Assembly (NCBI RefSeq): GCF_900221005.1
Contig: NZ_OBQI01000002.1
Coordinates: 558,001 to 622,000, forward strand
DNA: 64,000 nucleotides
Source: Blastococcus aggregatus
GTDB taxonomy: Bacteria > Actinomycetota > Actinomycetes > Mycobacteriales > Geodermatophilaceae
Direction of reading: 5' to 3'
Each line of letters opens with the position of its first letter. The first letter of the stretch is position 1. The notes under the pieces are model-generated. The model was given only the letters and a program-made list of their open reading frames with translations, was not told the DNA's origin and did no database searches. Shown here piece after piece: positions 1-7,802 of the stretch. Both the position numbers and the translations under genes were made by a program.

Positions 1-569
1 GTGGCCTCGCCCTGGCTGATCAGGTCCTGCAGGCGGCCGGGCGTGGCGATGATGACGTCGACGCCACGGCGGAGCTGCTGGATCTGGCGGTACATGGGCG
101 CGCCGCCGTAGACGGTCGCCAGCTGGACGCCGGTGGCCTGGCCGAGCGGCGCCAGGTTGTCGTGCACCTGCTGCGCCAGCTCACGGGTCGGCACGAGGAC
201 CAGCCCGCGGGGGGCGCGGCGGCCCTGCTTGACCTCGTTGCCGATGCGGGCGAGCAGCGGCAGGCCGAAGGCCAGCGTCTTGCCCGAGCCGGTGGCGGCC
301 TTGCCGAGCACGTCGCGCCCGGCGAGGGCGTCCGGCAGGGCGGAGGTCTGGATGGCGAACGGGCGGCGGATGCCGCGCCGCTCGAGCGCGGTGACCAGGG
401 GCTGGGGCAGGCCCAGCTGGCCGAACGTGGGGCCGGTGGGCTCCTCGGCCGCCTCGGGGGCGACCTCCACGGTGGTCTCGGTCTCCGCCGCAGCGGTGTC
501 CGGGACGGTGTTCTCGATGGTGGTGTCGGCGTCGTTCGACTCGAACGAGACAGGGTTGACCAAAGTCAT
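1..569 (-). CDS. DEAD-box ATP-dependent RNA helicase (N-terminal part; gene runs off the left edge)
   Basis: The first 189 residues of a DEAD-box RNA helicase are visible; the DEAD motif and the second RecA domain lie beyond position 1. An acidic, low-complexity N-terminus (about 1-45) is followed by a Q-motif region (FGQLGLPQPLV to PFAIQ, about 49-74), Walker A ATGSGKT (92-98), motif Ia PTRELAQQ (127-134), the GG motif (155-156) and TPGR (176-179). The family uses ATP to remodel RNA duplexes, often in ribosome biogenesis or at low temperature. The ATG at 569 is chosen because the reading frame and the family N-terminus agree with it. It is preceded by a leader of more than 200 bases with hairpins, which fits a regulated RNA helicase. 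Which paralogue it is cannot be told from this part. Confidence 0.93.
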   Translation of the reverse strand, partial: MTLVNPVSFESNDADTTIENTVPDTAAAETETTVEVAPEAAEEPTGPTFGQLGLPQPLVTALERRGIRRPFAIQTSALPDALAGRDVLGKAATGSGKTLAFGLPLLARIGNEVKQGRRAPRGLVLVPTRELAQQVHDNLAPLGQATGVQLATVYGGAPMYRQIQQLRRGVDVIIATPGRLQDLISQGEA

Positions 570-808
570 GCGGGGTGGGGCTCCGATACTGCTCGGAGCG
601 CGTCCCGTGGAAGAAGGAAGCGCCGCAGGTACCGGCGTCCTCACTGGCGATCGTGTGCGCCCAGGGGTGGAACGCGTGATCTGCACGGATGCGCTCATGC
701 CCGGACAAACCGTCCGGGAGGATGACCGGCGTTGTGCCGGTACTCCCAGGTTAGCAGCGTCGGCCCCCCAACGATTCCCCGCGAGGGGGTGGGGACCGTC
801 ACCCTCCG
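570..808 (-). promoter_or_regulatory. Long structured leader and promoter region of the helicase gene
   Basis: This gap separates the helicase start from the stop of the adenosine deaminase gene, which lies upstream on the same strand. On the minus strand it holds a TAACCT -10-like hexamer near 752-757. Two hairpins follow: ACCGGC/GCCGGT around 724-740 and CCCGGAC/GTCCGGG at 700-706 and 712-718. If that hexamer is used, the leader would be about 175 nt. Long structured leaders are known for cold-inducible RNA helicases; here the link is an inference. Confidence 0.4.
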
Positions 809-1885
809 TCAGCCCTGCAGGTCGGCGTACCCGGGGCGGACGACGTCGGTGAGCAGGCGCGCGCGCTCGGCGTCGTCCAGGAAGGCCGCCGCCACCGCAC
901 GCTCGGTGACCGTCCGGACGTCGTCCCAGCCCCAGCCGAACGCGGCCGCCACGGCGGCCAGCTCGCTGCTCGTCGAGACCCCGCTCATCAGCCGGTTGTC
1001 GGTGTTGACGGTGACGGCGAAGCCGAGCCGGTGGAGCCGGTCGACCGGGTGCTCGGCCAGCGACGGGTAGGCGCCGGTCTGCACGTTCGACGACGGCGCG
1101 ACCTCCAGCGGCACCTGCTCGTCGAGGACCCGCTGCGCCACCGGGCCCAGGGTGCCGTCCGGCGCGACCTCGTCGGCGATCCGGATGCCGTGCCCGAGCC
1201 GCTCGGCCCGCGCCCCGTCCAGGGCGGCGCGGATGCTGTCGACGCCGGCCGCCTCGCCCGCGTGGATCGTGCGGTGCGCGCCGGCCCGGTCGAGCAGCTC
1301 GATCGCGGCCGGGATGCGGTCGGGCGGGAAGCCGATCTCCGGCCCGGCCAGGTCGAAGCCGACCACGCCCGCGTCGCGGTACCGCACGACGAGCCCGGCC
1401 ACCTCCGCCCAGCGGTCCTCCTGGCGCATCGCGCACAGCAGCGCCCCGACTCGGATCGGGGTGCCCGCCGCGGTTGCCTCGGCGCCGCCGGTGGCGAAGC
1501 CGGCGACCATCGCCTCGACGACGGCCTCGATGGGCAGCCCACCCGCCGTCGACAGCTCGGGCGCGAAGCGCACCTCGGCGTGCACGACGCCGTCGGCGGC
1601 GAGGTCGAGCGCGCACTCGCGGGCCACCCGGTGGATGGCATCCGCGGTCTGCATCACGCCGACGGTGTGCGCGAACGTCTCCAGGTACCGCACGAGCGAA
1701 CCCGAGTCGGCCGCCTGCCGGAACCAGCGGGCCAGGGGCTCCGGCTCGCTCTCGGGCAGCCCCCGGTAGCCGGTCTCGTCGGCCAGCTCGAGGATCGTCT
1801 GCGGCCGCAGCCCGCCGTCGAGGTGGTCGTGCAGCAGCACCTTCGGAGCCCGGCGGACGGCGTCGGCGTCCAGCGGCGCACTCAC
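809..1885 (-). CDS. add: Adenosine deaminase
   Basis: Hydrolytic deamination of adenosine and deoxyadenosine to inosine forms, in cytosolic purine salvage. The 358-residue protein has the zinc-site HDHLDGG (H19, H21), the HAGE motif in the middle and, near residue 305, NTDN, where the family usually has NTDDP; GFDLAGPE is also present. The GTG at 1885 was chosen because it overlaps the stop of the upstream permease gene as GTGA and puts the HDHLDGG motif at the usual place; the open frame continues upstream but only as a shadow of the permease gene. It is the last gene of the nucleoside operon and is translationally coupled to an ABC exporter, not directly to the phosphorylase gene. Confidence 0.92.
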   Translation of the reverse strand: MSAPLDADAVRRAPKVLLHDHLDGGLRPQTILELADETGYRGLPESEPEPLARWFRQAADSGSLVRYLETFAHTVGVMQTADAIHRVARECALDLAADGVVHAEVRFAPELSTAGGLPIEAVVEAMVAGFATGGAEATAAGTPIRVGALLCAMRQEDRWAEVAGLVVRYRDAGVVGFDLAGPEIGFPPDRIPAAIELLDRAGAHRTIHAGEAAGVDSIRAALDGARAERLGHGIRIADEVAPDGTLGPVAQRVLDEQVPLEVAPSSNVQTGAYPSLAEHPVDRLHRLGFAVTVNTDNRLMSGVSTSSELAAVAAAFGWGWDDVRTVTERAVAAAFLDDAERARLLTDVVRPGYADLQG

Positions 1886-2691
1886 CTGTCCTGCCAGCGG
1901 AACGTGCGCACGCAGAGGATCAGGCCCAGGACGCACCAGATGCCGAGCACGAGCGCGACCCGGCCCAGCTCCCACGACCCGGCCGGTTCGTCGGCGGCCA
2001 GGACGTCGGGCAGGAACACCGACCGCAGCCCCTGCGCCATCCACTTCAGCGGGAAGAGCGCGGCGAAGGTCTGCATCCAGCTCGGGATCTCGCTGAACTG
2101 GAAGAAGACACCGGAGATGAACTGCAGCAGCAGCGCGAACGGGGTCACGGTGGCCGAGGCCGAGCGGCCGTTCTTCGCGATGCTGGAGATCGCGATGCCC
2201 AGCAGCGTGCAGGCGGACGCGCCCAGCACCGCCACCCAGGCGAAGGTCAGCCAGTCGGTGCCCGAGGGCAGGTCGATCCGGTAGAAGACGACGCCGATCA
2301 GCAGCAGGACGACGATGCTGGCCAGCGTCACCGCGAGGACCTGCACGACCTTGCCGACGAAGAAGGCGCTGCGCGGCATCGGGGTGCCGGCCAGATGCTT
2401 GAGCGTCCCGTCGGACCGCTCGGTCGCGATGTTGATCGCCATGTTCTGCAGGCTGGCGCCGAGGATGCCCGCGGCGATGATCCCGGCCATGAAGTACTGG
2501 GTGAAGCTGACGCCGGACCCCAGGTCGAAGTCGAGCACCGCGCCGAACACGACCAGCAGCAGCACCGGCAGCAGCAGGGTGAAGACGACGGACTCCCGCT
2601 GGCGGAAGAACTCCTTGAGCTCCACCGAGCTGCGCGAGCGGTACACCGACGCCAGCGACGGGAGCTGCGTGGACTCGCGGGTCGCGGTCAT
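1882..2691 (-). CDS. ABC-2 type export permease
   Basis: A 269-residue membrane component of an ABC-2 exporter. After a short basic N-terminus, hydrophobic segments occur at about 37-58 (VFTLLLPVLLLVVFGAV), 75-95, 120-145, 155-178, 183-205 and near the end. The arrangement with the long first loop and a C-terminal RTFRW segment is typical of drug or polyketide exporters of the DrrB/YadH class. The start ATG at 2691 overlaps the stop of the ATPase gene (ATGA), and its own stop overlaps the start of the adenosine deaminase gene (GTGA), so all three are coupled. The substrate cannot be read from the sequence; its place inside a nucleoside salvage operon may mean it expels a nucleoside-like compound, but that is speculation. 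Confidence 0.85.
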   Translation of the reverse strand: MTATRESTQLPSLASVYRSRSSVELKEFFRQRESVVFTLLLPVLLLVVFGAVLDFDLGSGVSFTQYFMAGIIAAGILGASLQNMAINIATERSDGTLKHLAGTPMPRSAFFVGKVVQVLAVTLASIVVLLLIGVVFYRIDLPSGTDWLTFAWVAVLGASACTLLGIAISSIAKNGRSASATVTPFALLLQFISGVFFQFSEIPSWMQTFAALFPLKWMAQGLRSVFLPDVLAADEPAGSWELGRVALVLGIWCVLGLILCVRTFRWQDR

Positions 2692-3593
2692 CGGTCGTCG
2701 CCGATCATCTGCAGGTACACGTCCTCGAGCGTGGGGCGGGTGACGGCGAGGTCGGGGACCTCGCCGTCGAAGCGGGTGGCCAGGTCGGCCACGAACGCGG
2801 TGGGGGTCGACGTCGCCTCGGTGCGGCGGGCGCCGTCCTCGGTCCAGGTGACGGTCGCCGGCGCGGTCTCCCGCCCACCCAGGGCACTGGGGACGGCGAC
2901 CTCGACCAGCTTGCCGCGGGCGATGACGCCGACGCGGTCGGCCAGCGCCTCGGCCTCGTCCAGGTAGTGGGTGGTGAGCAGCATCGTGGTGCCCAGGTCG
3001 CGCAGCGAGCGGATCAGCGACCAGAACTGCCGGCGGGCCTCGGGGTCGAAGCCGGTGGTCGGCTCGTCGAGGAAGAGCAGGGTCGGCCGGCCGACGATGC
3101 CCAGGGCGACGTCGAGCCGGCGGCGCTGACCGCCGGAGAGCGTGCGCCCGCGCAGCCCGGCCTTCTCGGTGAGGCCGACGAGCGCCAGCACCTCGTCGAC
3201 GTCCCGCGGATCGGCGAAGTACGAGGCCTGCGCGGTGACCAGCTCGCGCACGGTCAGCTGGCTGTCGCCCGAGCCGGACTGCAGCACGATGCCCAGCCGG
3301 GCCTTCCACGCGCGGGCGCCGTCGGCCGGGTCCTCGCCGAGCACCCGCACCTCGCCGGCGTCGCGGGACCGGTAGCCCTCGCAGATCTCCACCGTCGTCG
3401 TCTTGCCGGCACCGTTGGGGCCGAGCAGCGCGAAGATCTCCCCGCGCCGGATGTCGAGGTCCAGGCCGTCGACCGCGACGAAGTCGCCGTACCGCTTGAC
3501 CAGGCCGCGCACGGAGATCGCGGCGTCCGGGTCCAGCGGGTCACCGGGACGCGGACGGTCGGCCACGGGGGCCACCGCAGGAGGACTCGTCAC
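2688..3593 (-). CDS. ABC exporter ATP-binding protein (DrrA-like)
   Basis: The ATPase of the exporter whose permease follows. In its 301 residues are Walker A GPNGAGKTT (about 58-66), a Q-loop LQSG, signature LSGGQRRRLD, Walker B TLLFLDEPTTGFD and the H-loop TTHYLDEAE; a C-terminal extension of about 80 residues is typical of DrrA-type subunits. The start is uncertain: the frame opens with GTG at 3593, which lies inside the arm of a 15-bp palindrome (3584-3622). That GTG is 8 nt after a CACACT -10-like hexamer, so a leaderless start is possible; an internal GTG or other start before the ISVRGLVKRYG segment is the alternative. The gene begins 28 bases after the phosphorylase stop codon. Confidence 0.88.
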   Translation of the reverse strand: MTSPPAVAPVADRPRPGDPLDPDAAISVRGLVKRYGDFVAVDGLDLDIRRGEIFALLGPNGAGKTTTVEICEGYRSRDAGEVRVLGEDPADGARAWKARLGIVLQSGSGDSQLTVRELVTAQASYFADPRDVDEVLALVGLTEKAGLRGRTLSGGQRRRLDVALGIVGRPTLLFLDEPTTGFDPEARRQFWSLIRSLRDLGTTMLLTTHYLDEAEALADRVGVIARGKLVEVAVPSALGGRETAPATVTWTEDGARRTEATSTPTAFVADLATRFDGEVPDLAVTRPTLEDVYLQMIGDDR

Positions 3594-3622
3594 GGGAGAA
3601 CAGTGTGCTCCCGTGACGAGTC
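3584..3622 (-). promoter_or_regulatory. 15-bp perfect inverted repeat around the start of the exporter genes
   Basis: Arms GACTCGTCACGGGAG (3584-3598) and CTCCCGTGACGAGTC (3608-3622) are perfectly complementary, with a 9-base loop. The stop codon of the phosphorylase gene is in one arm and the GTG start of the ATPase gene in the other. On the minus strand the loop contains CACACT, a possible -10 element 8 nt before that GTG. It may be an operator, or a terminator-like stem between deoA and the exporter genes (there is no T-run after it). Confidence 0.55.
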
Positions 3623-4916
3623 ACACCTCTATCCGGTCCAGGATCAGCGGCAGGGGGCGGTCGTCGGTGTCGACCCCGATCGCACCCTCGAGCGCCTCCA
3701 GGGCACGCGGGATGCGGCCGGCGTCGTCGGTGTGCAGCTCGAGCAGGGGCTGACCGGCGGTCACCTGCTCCCCCACGCCGGCGGTCCAGACGATCCCGGC
3801 CGACGCCGAGACGCGGTCCTCCTTGCGCGCCCGGCCGGCCCCCAGCCGCCAGGCGGCGACGCCGAGGGAGAACGCGTCGAGCCGGGTCAGCGTCCCGGTG
3901 GCCGGGGCGGTCACCACGTGCCGTTCGGCCGGCTGCGGCAGGGGCGCGTCGGGGTCGCCGCCCTGCGCGGCGATCATCCGGCGCCAGACGTCCATGGCGC
4001 GCCCGTCGGCCAGGGCCGCGGCGGGGTCGACGTCGGGGCGCCCGGCCCCGGCGAGCATCTCGCGGGCCAGCGCCAGCGTCAGCTCGACGACGTCGGCCGG
4101 CCCGCCGCCGGCGAGCACCTCCACCGACTCGGCGACCTCCACGGCGTTGCCCGCCGCCCGGCCCAGCGGGCGGTCCATCGCCGTCACGAGGGCGACCGTC
4201 CGGACCCCGGCCGCCTCCCCCAGGCCGACCATCGTGCGGGCGAGCTCGCGCGAGGCGTCGGCGTCCTTCATGAAGGCACCGGAGCCGGTCTTCACGTCCA
4301 GCACCAGCGCGTCGGCGCCCTCGGCGATCTTCTTGCTCATGATCGAGCTGGCGATCAGCGGGATGGACTCGACGGTGGCCGTGACGTCGCGCAGCGCGTA
4401 GAGCAGCTTGTCGGCCGGGGCGAGGTCGTCGCCGGCCGCGCAGATCACCGCGCCGACGTCCCGCAACTGGGCCAGGTAGGCCCGCTCGTCGACGTCGGCC
4501 CGCCAGCCGCGGATCGCCTCGAGCTTGTCCAGCGTGCCGCCGGTGTGCCCCAGCCCGCGGCCGGAGAGCTGCGGTACGGCGACCCCGCAGGCCGCGACCA
4601 GCGGCGCGAGCGGGAGGGTGATCTTGTCCCCGACCCCGCCCGTGGAGTGCTTGTCCGCGGTCGGGCGGCCGAGCGAGGAGAGGTCCTTGCGGGAGCCGGA
4701 GTCGATCATCGACTGCGTCCAGACCGCCAGCTCGGCGGGGGTCATGCCGCGGAAGAACACCGCCATGAGCAGCGCGCTCATCTGCTCGTCGGGCACCCTG
4801 CCCGCGGTGTAGGTGTCGATGATCCAGCGGATCTGGTCCGACGTCAGCTCGACGCCGTCCCGCTTGGCCCGGAGGACGTCGATCGCGTCGTGCGCCGGGG
4901 GCGAGGACCCGGCCAT
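3621..4916 (-). CDS. deoA: Pyrimidine-nucleoside/thymidine phosphorylase
   Basis: Phosphorolysis of thymidine and related pyrimidine nucleosides to base plus (deoxy)ribose-1-phosphate. The 431-residue protein shows the family features: phosphate-binding KHSTGGVGDK (89-98), the signature segment GRGLGHTGGTLDKLE (about 120-134), the SSIMSKK segment and VKTGSGAFM; a C-terminal all-beta domain follows (VTAPATGTLTRLDAF, ARKEDRVSASAGI). The ATG at 4916 shares one base with the cytidine deaminase stop (TGATG), showing coupling. Together with cdd and the upstream importer it allows growth on nucleosides. The stop codon falls in a strong palindrome. Confidence 0.95.
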   Translation of the reverse strand: MAGSSPPAHDAIDVLRAKRDGVELTSDQIRWIIDTYTAGRVPDEQMSALLMAVFFRGMTPAELAVWTQSMIDSGSRKDLSSLGRPTADKHSTGGVGDKITLPLAPLVAACGVAVPQLSGRGLGHTGGTLDKLEAIRGWRADVDERAYLAQLRDVGAVICAAGDDLAPADKLLYALRDVTATVESIPLIASSIMSKKIAEGADALVLDVKTGSGAFMKDADASRELARTMVGLGEAAGVRTVALVTAMDRPLGRAAGNAVEVAESVEVLAGGGPADVVELTLALAREMLAGAGRPDVDPAAALADGRAMDVWRRMIAAQGGDPDAPLPQPAERHVVTAPATGTLTRLDAFSLGVAAWRLGAGRARKEDRVSASAGIVWTAGVGEQVTAGQPLLELHTDDAGRIPRALEALEGAIGVDTDDRPLPLILDRIEV

Positions 4917-5347
4917 CAGCCCTGCTCCCGCTCGGCCGCCGCCACCAGGTCGTCGGGACCGAAGGCGTCCGGGAGCACCTCGCGCATCGGGACGATCCCC
5001 AGGGAGACCGTCTCGATGAGCATCTCCGGGCCGCCGAACTCCCACAGCAGCTGCCGGCACCGGCCGCACGGCATGAGCGGCTGCCCGTCCCCACCGACGC
5101 AGGCCACCGCGACCAGCCGGCCGCCGCCGGAGCGCGCGAGGTCGCTCACCATCCCGCACTCGGCGCACAGGCTCAGCCCGTACGAGGCGTTCTCGACGTT
5201 GCACCCGGTGACGAGCCGGCCGTCGTCCACCAGGCCGGCGACGCCGACGGGGAACCTGGAGTACGGCGCGTACGCGCGGGTCATCGCCGCGCGGGCCGCG
5301 GCCCGCAGGACGTCCCAGTTCACCGCAGCGGCTGCGCCGTCGCCCAC
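4916..5347 (-). CDS. cdd: Cytidine deaminase
   Basis: Zinc enzyme that deaminates cytidine and deoxycytidine to uridine forms, feeding the phosphorylase encoded next. In 143 residues the CNVENASYG segment is followed by CAE (C61, catalytic E63) and PCGRC (C94, C97), the three cysteine zinc ligands of the homotetrameric class. The GTG at 5347 was chosen because it shares a base with the TAG stop of the upstream permease gene (TAGTG) and gives the usual family length plus about ten residues; the frame continues further upstream only as a shadow. Confidence 0.95.
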   Translation of the reverse strand: MGDGAAAAVNWDVLRAAARAAMTRAYAPYSRFPVGVAGLVDDGRLVTGCNVENASYGLSLCAECGMVSDLARSGGGRLVAVACVGGDGQPLMPCGRCRQLLWEFGGPEMLIETVSLGIVPMREVLPDAFGPDDLVAAAEREQG

Positions 5348-6624
5348 TAGTTCTCCCCTCGCCGGTAGACCAGTCCGTCGGCCTTCGGCATCCGTAGCCG
5401 CTGCGAGGCCAGCGACAGCACCAGCAGCGTGGTCAGGTGCGGCGTGAACGAGACGATGCCGGTGGGCAGCTCGTCGATGGTGAGGAACCCGACCAGGCTC
5501 AGTCCCGCGAACGCCGCGGCCAGCACCGCCTGCAGGTACCTGCCGCGGACGGTCTGGAACACCGCCACGGCCAGCAGGAGGAGCGCGAGCAGCAGGAGCA
5601 GCGCGACGACGGCCGTGCGGCTGCGCAGCTGGAGCCCGTCGGCGAAGCCGAACAGCCCCGCGCCGGCCGCCAGCCCACCGGGCCGCCAGTTGCCGAAGAT
5701 CAGCGCGGCCAGGCCGATGAAGCCGCGCCCGCCGGTCTGGCCCTCCTTGAAGATGTTGGCGACGAAGACCAGCGCCACACCGCCGAGGCCGGCCAGCCCG
5801 CCGGAGATGAGCACCGCGATGTACTTCATCCGGTAGACGGGCACACCGAGCGAGTCGGCCGCCGCCGGGTTCTCGCCGCAGGAGCGCAGCCGCAGGCCGA
5901 ACGCCGTCCGCCACAGCACCACGTAGCTGATCGGGATCAGCAGGACGGCGATGAGGGTGAGGACGCCGACGCCGCTGGTGACGCCGCGCAGCAGCCCGGC
6001 GACGTCCGAGATCAGGAACCAACCCTGGTCGGCGAGGTCGCCGAGCAGGTCGGGGCCGTCGGAGAGCACGGGCAGGGAGAAGCTCGGTGGCCGGCTGGAC
6101 AGGGCCGGCGACTGCGTCGCGCCACCGCCGAGCTCGTTGCCGACGTAGACGAGCTCGGAGAGGAAGCGCACGATCCCGGCGGCGAGGATGTTGATCGCCA
6201 CGCCGGAGACCACGTGGTCGACGCCGAAGGTGACCGTCGCGATGGCGTGCACCAGCCCGCCGGCCACGCCGAAGAGGATGCCGCCGACGATCGCGCCGGC
6301 CCAGCCCCACTGGTAGCCGGCCCAGCCGGCGCCCCAGGTGCCCAGGATCAGCATGCCCTCGAGGCCGATGTTGACGACGCCCGCGCGCTCGGAGAACAGC
6401 CCGCCGAGGGCGGCCAGTCCGATGGGGACCGCCAGCAGCAGCGCGGTGGAGAACGTGGATGCCGAGGTCAGCGCCTGCTCGCCGGAGATGACCCGGACGA
6501 CCGACAGCAGCAGCATCAGGCCGACGAGGATCCACAGGGCCCGGCGGGCGGCGCCTCCGCCGAGGAACAGCTCGGCCAGCGGCCCGCGGGTCCGGGTGGG
6601 CCCGGTGGTCGTCGCGGCGCTCAT
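5347..6624 (-). CDS. Nucleoside ABC importer, second permease (BmpA-system)
   Basis: Polytopic permease of 425 residues in the branched-chain/ribose-type permease family, with about ten hydrophobic segments from about residue 30 onward. The conserved stretch SERAGVVNIGLEGMLILG (about 78-95) and FGVDHVVSGVAINILA are characteristic of the YufQ/NupC-like subunits of nucleoside importers. A long C-terminal part carries two extra hydrophobic stretches. The ATG at 6624 overlaps the stop of the first permease (ATGA). It works with the first permease, the double ATPase and the BMP lipoprotein encoded upstream. Confidence 0.9.
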   Translation of the reverse strand: MSAATTTGPTRTRGPLAELFLGGGAARRALWILVGLMLLLSVVRVISGEQALTSASTFSTALLLAVPIGLAALGGLFSERAGVVNIGLEGMLILGTWGAGWAGYQWGWAGAIVGGILFGVAGGLVHAIATVTFGVDHVVSGVAINILAAGIVRFLSELVYVGNELGGGATQSPALSSRPPSFSLPVLSDGPDLLGDLADQGWFLISDVAGLLRGVTSGVGVLTLIAVLLIPISYVVLWRTAFGLRLRSCGENPAAADSLGVPVYRMKYIAVLISGGLAGLGGVALVFVANIFKEGQTGGRGFIGLAALIFGNWRPGGLAAGAGLFGFADGLQLRSRTAVVALLLLLALLLLAVAVFQTVRGRYLQAVLAAAFAGLSLVGFLTIDELPTGIVSFTPHLTTLLVLSLASQRLRMPKADGLVYRRGEN

Positions 6625-7802
6625 GCCCCGGCCCCCTGGTGCTCGTCGATGCGGCTGCCGGCGGTGCCCGCCGGGCCGGTGGGTGGGCTCTCCGGAGCGG
6701 GCGATGCGGCCTGGCCGGTCTCGCCCTCCGCGCGGCGGCGGGTGAGCTGCCGGGCGATCTCGTTGGCGATGACCACGGCGAGCACGATCGTGCCCTGGAT
6801 GATCGTCACAACCGAGGCCGGGATGTCGGCGAACTGCAGGGGCACGGCGGCCCGGTCGAGGAACGCGAACAGCAGCGCGGCGAAGGCGATGCCCAGCGGG
6901 CTGTTGCGGCCGAGCAACGCCACCGCGATCCCGAGGAAGCCCAGCCCGGCGGTGAACTCGGTGCCGAAGTGGTGGGTGTTGCCCATCAGGTCGGGCAGCC
7001 CGATCAGCCCGGCGACGGCCCCGGAGATGAGCATCGTCTTGAGAACCATGCCGCGGGCGTCGATACCGCTGGCCGTGGCCGCCGAGGCCGACAGGCCGGT
7101 CGCGCGCAGGTCGAACCCGAACCGGGTCCGCTTGAGCAGCACCGAGATCGCGATGCCGGCGACGAGGGCGACGACCAGGAAGCCGTAGAGCTCGCCGCGC
7201 GGCTGGGCCAGGCCGACCAGGTCGAAGAGTCCGTTGAGGCCGGGGAACTGGCCGGACTCCGGCAGGTCCTTCGTCGTGATGATCGCCGCGCCCTCCTCGC
7301 TGCCGCGGAGCGGGCCGGTGAGCAGCCAGGACGCCGTCCCCAGGGCGATGAAGTTGAGCATGATCGAGCTGATCACCTCGCTCACGCCGCGGGTGACCTT
7401 GAGGACGGCCACGATCGCGGCCCAGAACGCACCGACCAGCATCGCCACGACGATCACGAACACGACGTGCAGCGGGGCGGGCAGCGAGACGGCGGCGCCC
7501 GCGCCGGCGGCCAGCACGGTCGCCATCCGGTACTGGCCCTCGACGCCGATGTTGAACAGGCCCATGCGGAAGGCGACCGAGACGGCCAGGCCGGCCAGGA
7601 ACAGCGGCACCGCGCGGTTGAGGATCACCACGATCGCCTGGGTCTGCTGCGCCGGGGTGTCCCCGAAGTCGAACAGGACGCGCACGGCGGTCGAGGGGTT
7701 CTCGCCGATCGCGAGGATCACCAGCGTGGTGATGACCGCGGCGAACACGACGGCGATGGCCGGCGCGAACAGCGCCGAGCCGATGCGGCGGAGGACGGTC
7801 AC
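6621..7802 (-). CDS. Nucleoside ABC importer, first permease (BmpA-system)
   Basis: A 393-residue permease of the same superfamily as the following gene (YufP type). Hydrophobic segments start at residue 8; the segment FRMGLFNIGVEGQYRMATVLA is the family hallmark, and VISSIMLNFIAL follows. The C-terminus is charged and proline-rich. The GTG at 7802 overlaps the ATPase stop as GTGA; the open frame runs on for another 1.8 kb but encodes only arginine/proline-rich shadow sequence there, so it was cut here. Members of this system carry purine and pyrimidine nucleosides. Confidence 0.9.
   Translation of the reverse strand: MTVLRRIGSALFAPAIAVVFAAVITTLVILAIGENPSTAVRVLFDFGDTPAQQTQAIVVILNRAVPLFLAGLAVSVAFRMGLFNIGVEGQYRMATVLAAGAGAAVSLPAPLHVVFVIVVAMLVGAFWAAIVAVLKVTRGVSEVISSIMLNFIALGTASWLLTGPLRGSEEGAAIITTKDLPESGQFPGLNGLFDLVGLAQPRGELYGFLVVALVAGIAISVLLKRTRFGFDLRATGLSASAATASGIDARGMVLKTMLISGAVAGLIGLPDLMGNTHHFGTEFTAGLGFLGIAVALLGRNSPLGIAFAALLFAFLDRAAVPLQFADIPASVVTIIQGTIVLAVVIANEIARQLTRRRAEGETGQAASPAPESPPTGPAGTAGSRIDEHQGAGA

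Noticed and set aside
2967-5447. An 826-codon plus-strand frame opposite the exporter, deoA and cdd genes
   Set aside because: It is antisense to well-supported genes, with Gly/Arg/His/Asp-rich shadow composition and no recognisable domain.
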